NCBI GenBank assembly: GCA_900239685.1
Contig: OENT01000271.1
Location: 80,694-144,693, forward strand
Length of the DNA stretch: 64,000 nucleotides
Source of the DNA: Rotaria macrura
Taxonomy: Eukaryota > Rotifera > Eurotatoria > Philodinida > Philodinidae
Reading direction: 5' to 3'
Part shown: positions 60,550 through 64,000 of the stretch, one piece after another
How the letters are laid out: every line of letters starts with the position of its first letter
Numbering within the stretch: position 1 is the stretch's first letter
Notes under the pieces: model-generated
The model's database searches: none
Seen by the model: only the letters and a program-made list of their open reading frames with translations
Told to the model about the DNA's origin: nothing
Program-made: the position numbers and the translations under genes

Positions 60550-60769
60550 CCAGGTCGACGATTACGGACTTCGTATACGGAGGAATATGATGGAAATGAA
60601 ACTGTTTACGGATTTTGTATACGAGGATAATAAACGATCGTTTTTCTCTCCGTAAATCGTCTTATTTCCCGGTATAAGACACGGAGATATACGATCGTAA
60701 TACTGGACCATGTATTTAGCCGTATTTCTCCGTATACGGTCGTTTGCGACCGTGCTTGTTCGACCTGCG
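60550..60769. mobile_element. TA-flanked MITE-like element, words CGTATACGG and CGTTTACGG
   Basis: A 220 bp unit with ends CCCAGGTCGA and, complemented, CGCAGGTCGA, each bordered by TA. The interior repeats CGTATACGG, GTTTACGG, ATACGATCG and CCGTAT in both orientations. It shares end and interior words with the islands at 49.5 and 50.8 kb, so these form one family. Confidence 0.75.
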
Positions 60770-60779
60770 TATTGCAGGA

Positions 60780-61650
60780 AAAAATGATATTCTTGCTTCG
60801 AGTCGTGCGATTTCTTGTTGAGGTCAAAAACTGTCCTCTGGTTCATACTGGCTATGGAAACAAAATAGCTATATTAGAATATTGTAGAAACTTGTATTAA
60901 CAGACTCACTGGGTATCCTCTGATTGCCATCTTTTTAATTCATAAACTCAGCATAATGCATTGTCTTTTCAAACACAAAAGAGACTTGATTTGATAAGTT
61001 GAGTGTGTAATTTTTTAGAGCTCATCAAGAGCCACGAAATTTGCCACTGAAGGTTTAGTTTTCATTGTTTTAGATGAGAAAAAATAGCTGTTTGTATAGT
61101 GAGTAACATAAACACATAAATATCGAAAAAGCCTAGCATCTATGTGTCGTTGTAATTTTATTTGAACACTTTGAAAATTCCATCACAATCACACCATTGA
61201 CCAGACTTATTTTATTGCTTCTCTTAAGACTTCAGAATAGATTGATGAGCTATGCAAGATTTTTATAGAAAGTCTCTACGAACTTTATATTTTATTGACA
61301 GCTGTTTGATTTACGTCACTGAGGATTTTGGGTCGTCAAGTTTTGCATTTATCTTGCTAATGAAGTGAAGCGTTGTGAAAGTTCAAAAAATCATTCTTTG
61401 AGAGGCAATGTATGTAAACTGCTTTAGGATCTCTGACATTGAGTTCAAATAGGACATTTTCCTGATTTTTTCAAAGAGAGAAAGGTGAAAAAGTAGGAAA
61501 GTAATGAAAAACGTTTTTTGTTCCCAGAACACACAAATATAGCCCGTGAAAAAATTTATCCCACGTCAAGGTCGAGCAGCAAGTTAAGCGTTTCTGCACA
61601 TTTTTGTGTACCTTGTGAGTTTGCTAGATCTGGTCTTTCTAAAAAACGGT
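60780..61650. other. Gene-poor stretch
   Basis: AT-rich, no gene or repeat recognised. Confidence 0.6.
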
Positions 61651-61655
61651 GTTCA

Positions 61656-61842
61656 TTATGAACCACAAAGAGTTTTAGTGAAAGTTTAGAACTTTTTAAA
61701 AGATTTTAGGTTTAGGTACAATTTTATGAACCGTATTATAGGTTCTAGCCAAAATGTCTGAAATCCTTTTCAGTTCTGCATTTGCGTCTAAAACCATTTT
61801 AGGTTCTAGATTTCTTCGCTAGAACTTAAAAAGTGTTCATAA
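61656..61842. mobile_element. TA-flanked MITE-like element, word TTTTAGGTTCTAG
   Basis: A 187 bp unit. Left end TTATGAACCACAAAGAG; right end, complemented, TTATGAACACTTTTTAAG. Both ends continue to TTAGAAC/CTAGAAC. The interior repeats TTTTAGGTT, AGGTTCTAG and AGAACTT in both orientations. It sits 12 bp from the next element. Confidence 0.7.
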
Positions 61843-61854
61843 AATAATACCGAA

Positions 61855-62085
61855 TAGGAATGCAACGAATCCGAACCCGAGTTCGTAGTTCGTACCAAAC
61901 AGTTCGTGATTCGGGTTTTGACTTGAGTTCGGTCTTAGACATCGGGTCCGAGTTCAGGTTCGGATCCATTTCGAGTGTGATTTCGGTTTAAACTTCTCAT
62001 GCTGCTATAGCCAAAACGCGAACCCGAACCATATAACCGAACACGAACTCAAAGAACCCGAACGTTCGGGTTTGTTGCATGCCTA
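61855..62085. mobile_element. TA-flanked MITE-like element, word CCGAACCCGA
   Basis: A 231 bp unit with ends TAGGAATGCAAC and, complemented, TAGGCATGCAAC, both followed by AA-CCGAAC-type sequence. TA lies at both borders. The interior repeats GAACCCGA, GTTCGGGTT, GTTCGG and TTCGTG many times in both orientations. Confidence 0.85.
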
Positions 62086-62089
62086 GTAC

Positions 62090-64000
62090 TGAAAAAGGTT
62101 CAGTAAGGCACTCTGATTTTTACAGAAGTCTTGATGGAATGCATTCTTCTTCCGTTCATTTACAGCGTACATTGGAAGTCGAAGTATCGAAAGACAAGAT
62201 ATTGTTTTAGTAAAAATAATGAAAAAAATCCCCACAGAAACACGATGATAAACATAAAGAACGACGATAAAGTCGCCAATGATGAGGTGGACACTAATTG
62301 TTTTTTTTGGTAAATTGATCTACAAATTTTTAATTGCACCGCAAGACGCAGAATGATTGCTTTCTCATCGAAGGCTTCTCATAAAATTCCTAAGAGTCAC
62401 ATCAATATCATCATGCTTTTCAATCTAGAAGAAGCCAACATATTACGTGACAGCTATACAAGAAAAGCTCATCACTGCCATCCCCTTGTCACTATATTCA
62501 GGAAATTTTTGTCATCGGTTGCCTATCATGTAAATTACTTCCTTCCAGCGTTCATGACCTTGATTCCGTTTGGAAACGCATATCTTATCTTTCGAGTCTG
62601 AAGTCTAGCAATCACGCAGTTGAACTATTGTGCATGTATATTTGTATCTTACAGATGAAGCAGAAGCAGGTCTGCAATAGACCTTGTACTTCATCATGAA
62701 AACAATACAAACAACATGAGCATAATGTTCTACCTTTACTCGTGGAAATTTTCACGATCGTTGAAGTCAAAAATACTTTAAACTCCATTTGCACATGATT
62801 CAAATATTAAAGAGGACGTAGGCGTTTGAATCATAAATTAGAACCCATCCTGTTTAGATGACATTGCTTCATTTGTTCTTTAGAGTAGCATATCAAGAGA
62901 TCTGTCATAGCCCGTACTGAGCATCCCGAGATCATATTGAAAAGAGCAACAGTGGGATTTTTCTAACTCTGAATTCGACAGATCTAAAAGATTCAATATC
63001 TGAATGCCGATTTTCTTATTGGGCATTCAACGGAGAGTAGGATAGGATATAGGATAATAACATTTCATATTATATGTTGGAATCATCATTTTAACAATCA
63101 TGTTTCATTAAGAAGAAACTATTAAAATTGATTTTAACATAGTTTGAATCATTTTTATATTTCTTTAGTCCTCAAAGAATTCGCTGCGCCGGGTACTTTT
63201 CCGAATCAAAGTCAAAATGATTCACAGATTTTGTGATTATCGATTAATATAATATTTTGAAGTGTGCACTCAAACAGAGAAAAGTAGATGAACAGAACTT
63301 TTGTTGTGAACATTTATCAATTCTATAATTAGTCATTAGTTAATTCTACGAGACTTCACACGGGTAGGGATGAAAATAATTGATCAGAATGTTGAGGGTC
63401 GTTCTATTCAGTCAATATTCTGATATGAACTGTACTCCTTTGAAGAACTCATTAATATGTTTTGAAAGCATGAAGACAAGCGAACATTATTTTCTTAAGT
63501 ATGATCTATTTATGATTCAAAATTCGTTCCTTACAATTATTGAAACTATATCTTTCCTATTGCGCAAGATTCTGGAATAGAATGCTTGCACCAAGTGTGG
63601 CAAATGCCGTTGAGATCATTCGTTTCTCCGATGATTTTGAGTCAATAGACGAACTTCGATTTTTAATAGGGGAGTAAATATAACATAAAAGAACAGAATA
63701 CTGATTCGACTGATTCATTTGATATGCTATCGTTTTTATTTATAGAAACGAGGTAGTTTTACATTGAAGTGAATGATATAAATAATTATGACCATTGGTA
63801 CTTTTTAAATGATTCATTTAGTATGCGAGCATCGATTAGATGTAAAATCGAAAAAGTAAGTGTAAAGTAAGTCAAATAAGTTGATAGGATCTAAAGGTGA
63901 TGATTGTCATCCATTTCATTGCTGACTTGTGATATGTTTCTCCTGCTTGAATTTCTGCTTCTCTGTGCATGAAATAGATGAACGAGATCATCTGGCAACT
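62090..64000. other. Gene-poor right end of the window
   Basis: About 1.9 kb of AT-rich sequence; small frames (for example 62353-62601) match nothing I recognise. No repeat island was seen. Confidence 0.6.

Noticed and set aside
49450-62085. Telomeric or centromeric satellite as explanation for the islands
   Set aside because: The words differ between islands, spacing is irregular, and several islands have defined inverted ends with TA borders.

Overview
The window is nuclear DNA of an animal. It is AT-rich, with many spliced single-copy animal genes, mostly short GT-AG introns of about 50-110 bp mixed with a few of 0.6-1.7 kb, and A/T-ending codons. Very short spacing between same-strand genes, and pyrimidine-rich AG acceptor-like sites a few bases 5' of many start codons, suggest spliced-leader trans-splicing. 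A bdelloid rotifer (Rotaria/Adineta type) is my best guess; this is inference. All protein assignments come from reading conserved motifs and rebuilding exons by eye, with reading phase checked at every junction.

Left part (1-48 kb) is gene-bearing. A plus-strand run holds RMND5 (partial, CTLH E3 ligase), SEPHS2 (selenophosphate synthetase with an in-frame UGA and a foldable SECIS), BOLA2 and DGCR8, spaced 115-330 bp apart: an operon candidate. Minus-strand genes follow: a two-SH3 protein, a class A GPCR, an 8.3 kb gene desert, a four-TM protein, a calponin-homology (smoothelin-type) protein with a 6-nt microexon, SMIM14, a secreted protein of unknown family, and a MATH-like/BTB protein. METTL24-like (+) converges on LIMS1/PINCH (-), which lies 106 bp behind an unknown disordered protein. 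Erlin has one GC-AG intron and a tiny divergent ORF 67 bp away.

Right part (48-64 kb) is gene-poor. The only convincing gene is a RING/TRAF-zinc-finger/coiled-coil protein at 57.5 kb. The rest carries more than a dozen short repeat islands of 100-500 bp. Each is built from its own short word repeated many times in both orientations. At least six have inverted ends flanked by TA dinucleotides, as expected of non-autonomous Tc1/mariner-like DNA transposons. No transposase was seen. This cluster is the most unusual structure in the window.

How the genes relate: the first run mixes protein turnover (RMND5), selenocysteine supply (SEPHS2), Fe-S/glutaredoxin partnering (BOLA2) and microRNA processing (DGCR8). 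There is no shared pathway, as is usual for trans-spliced animal operons.
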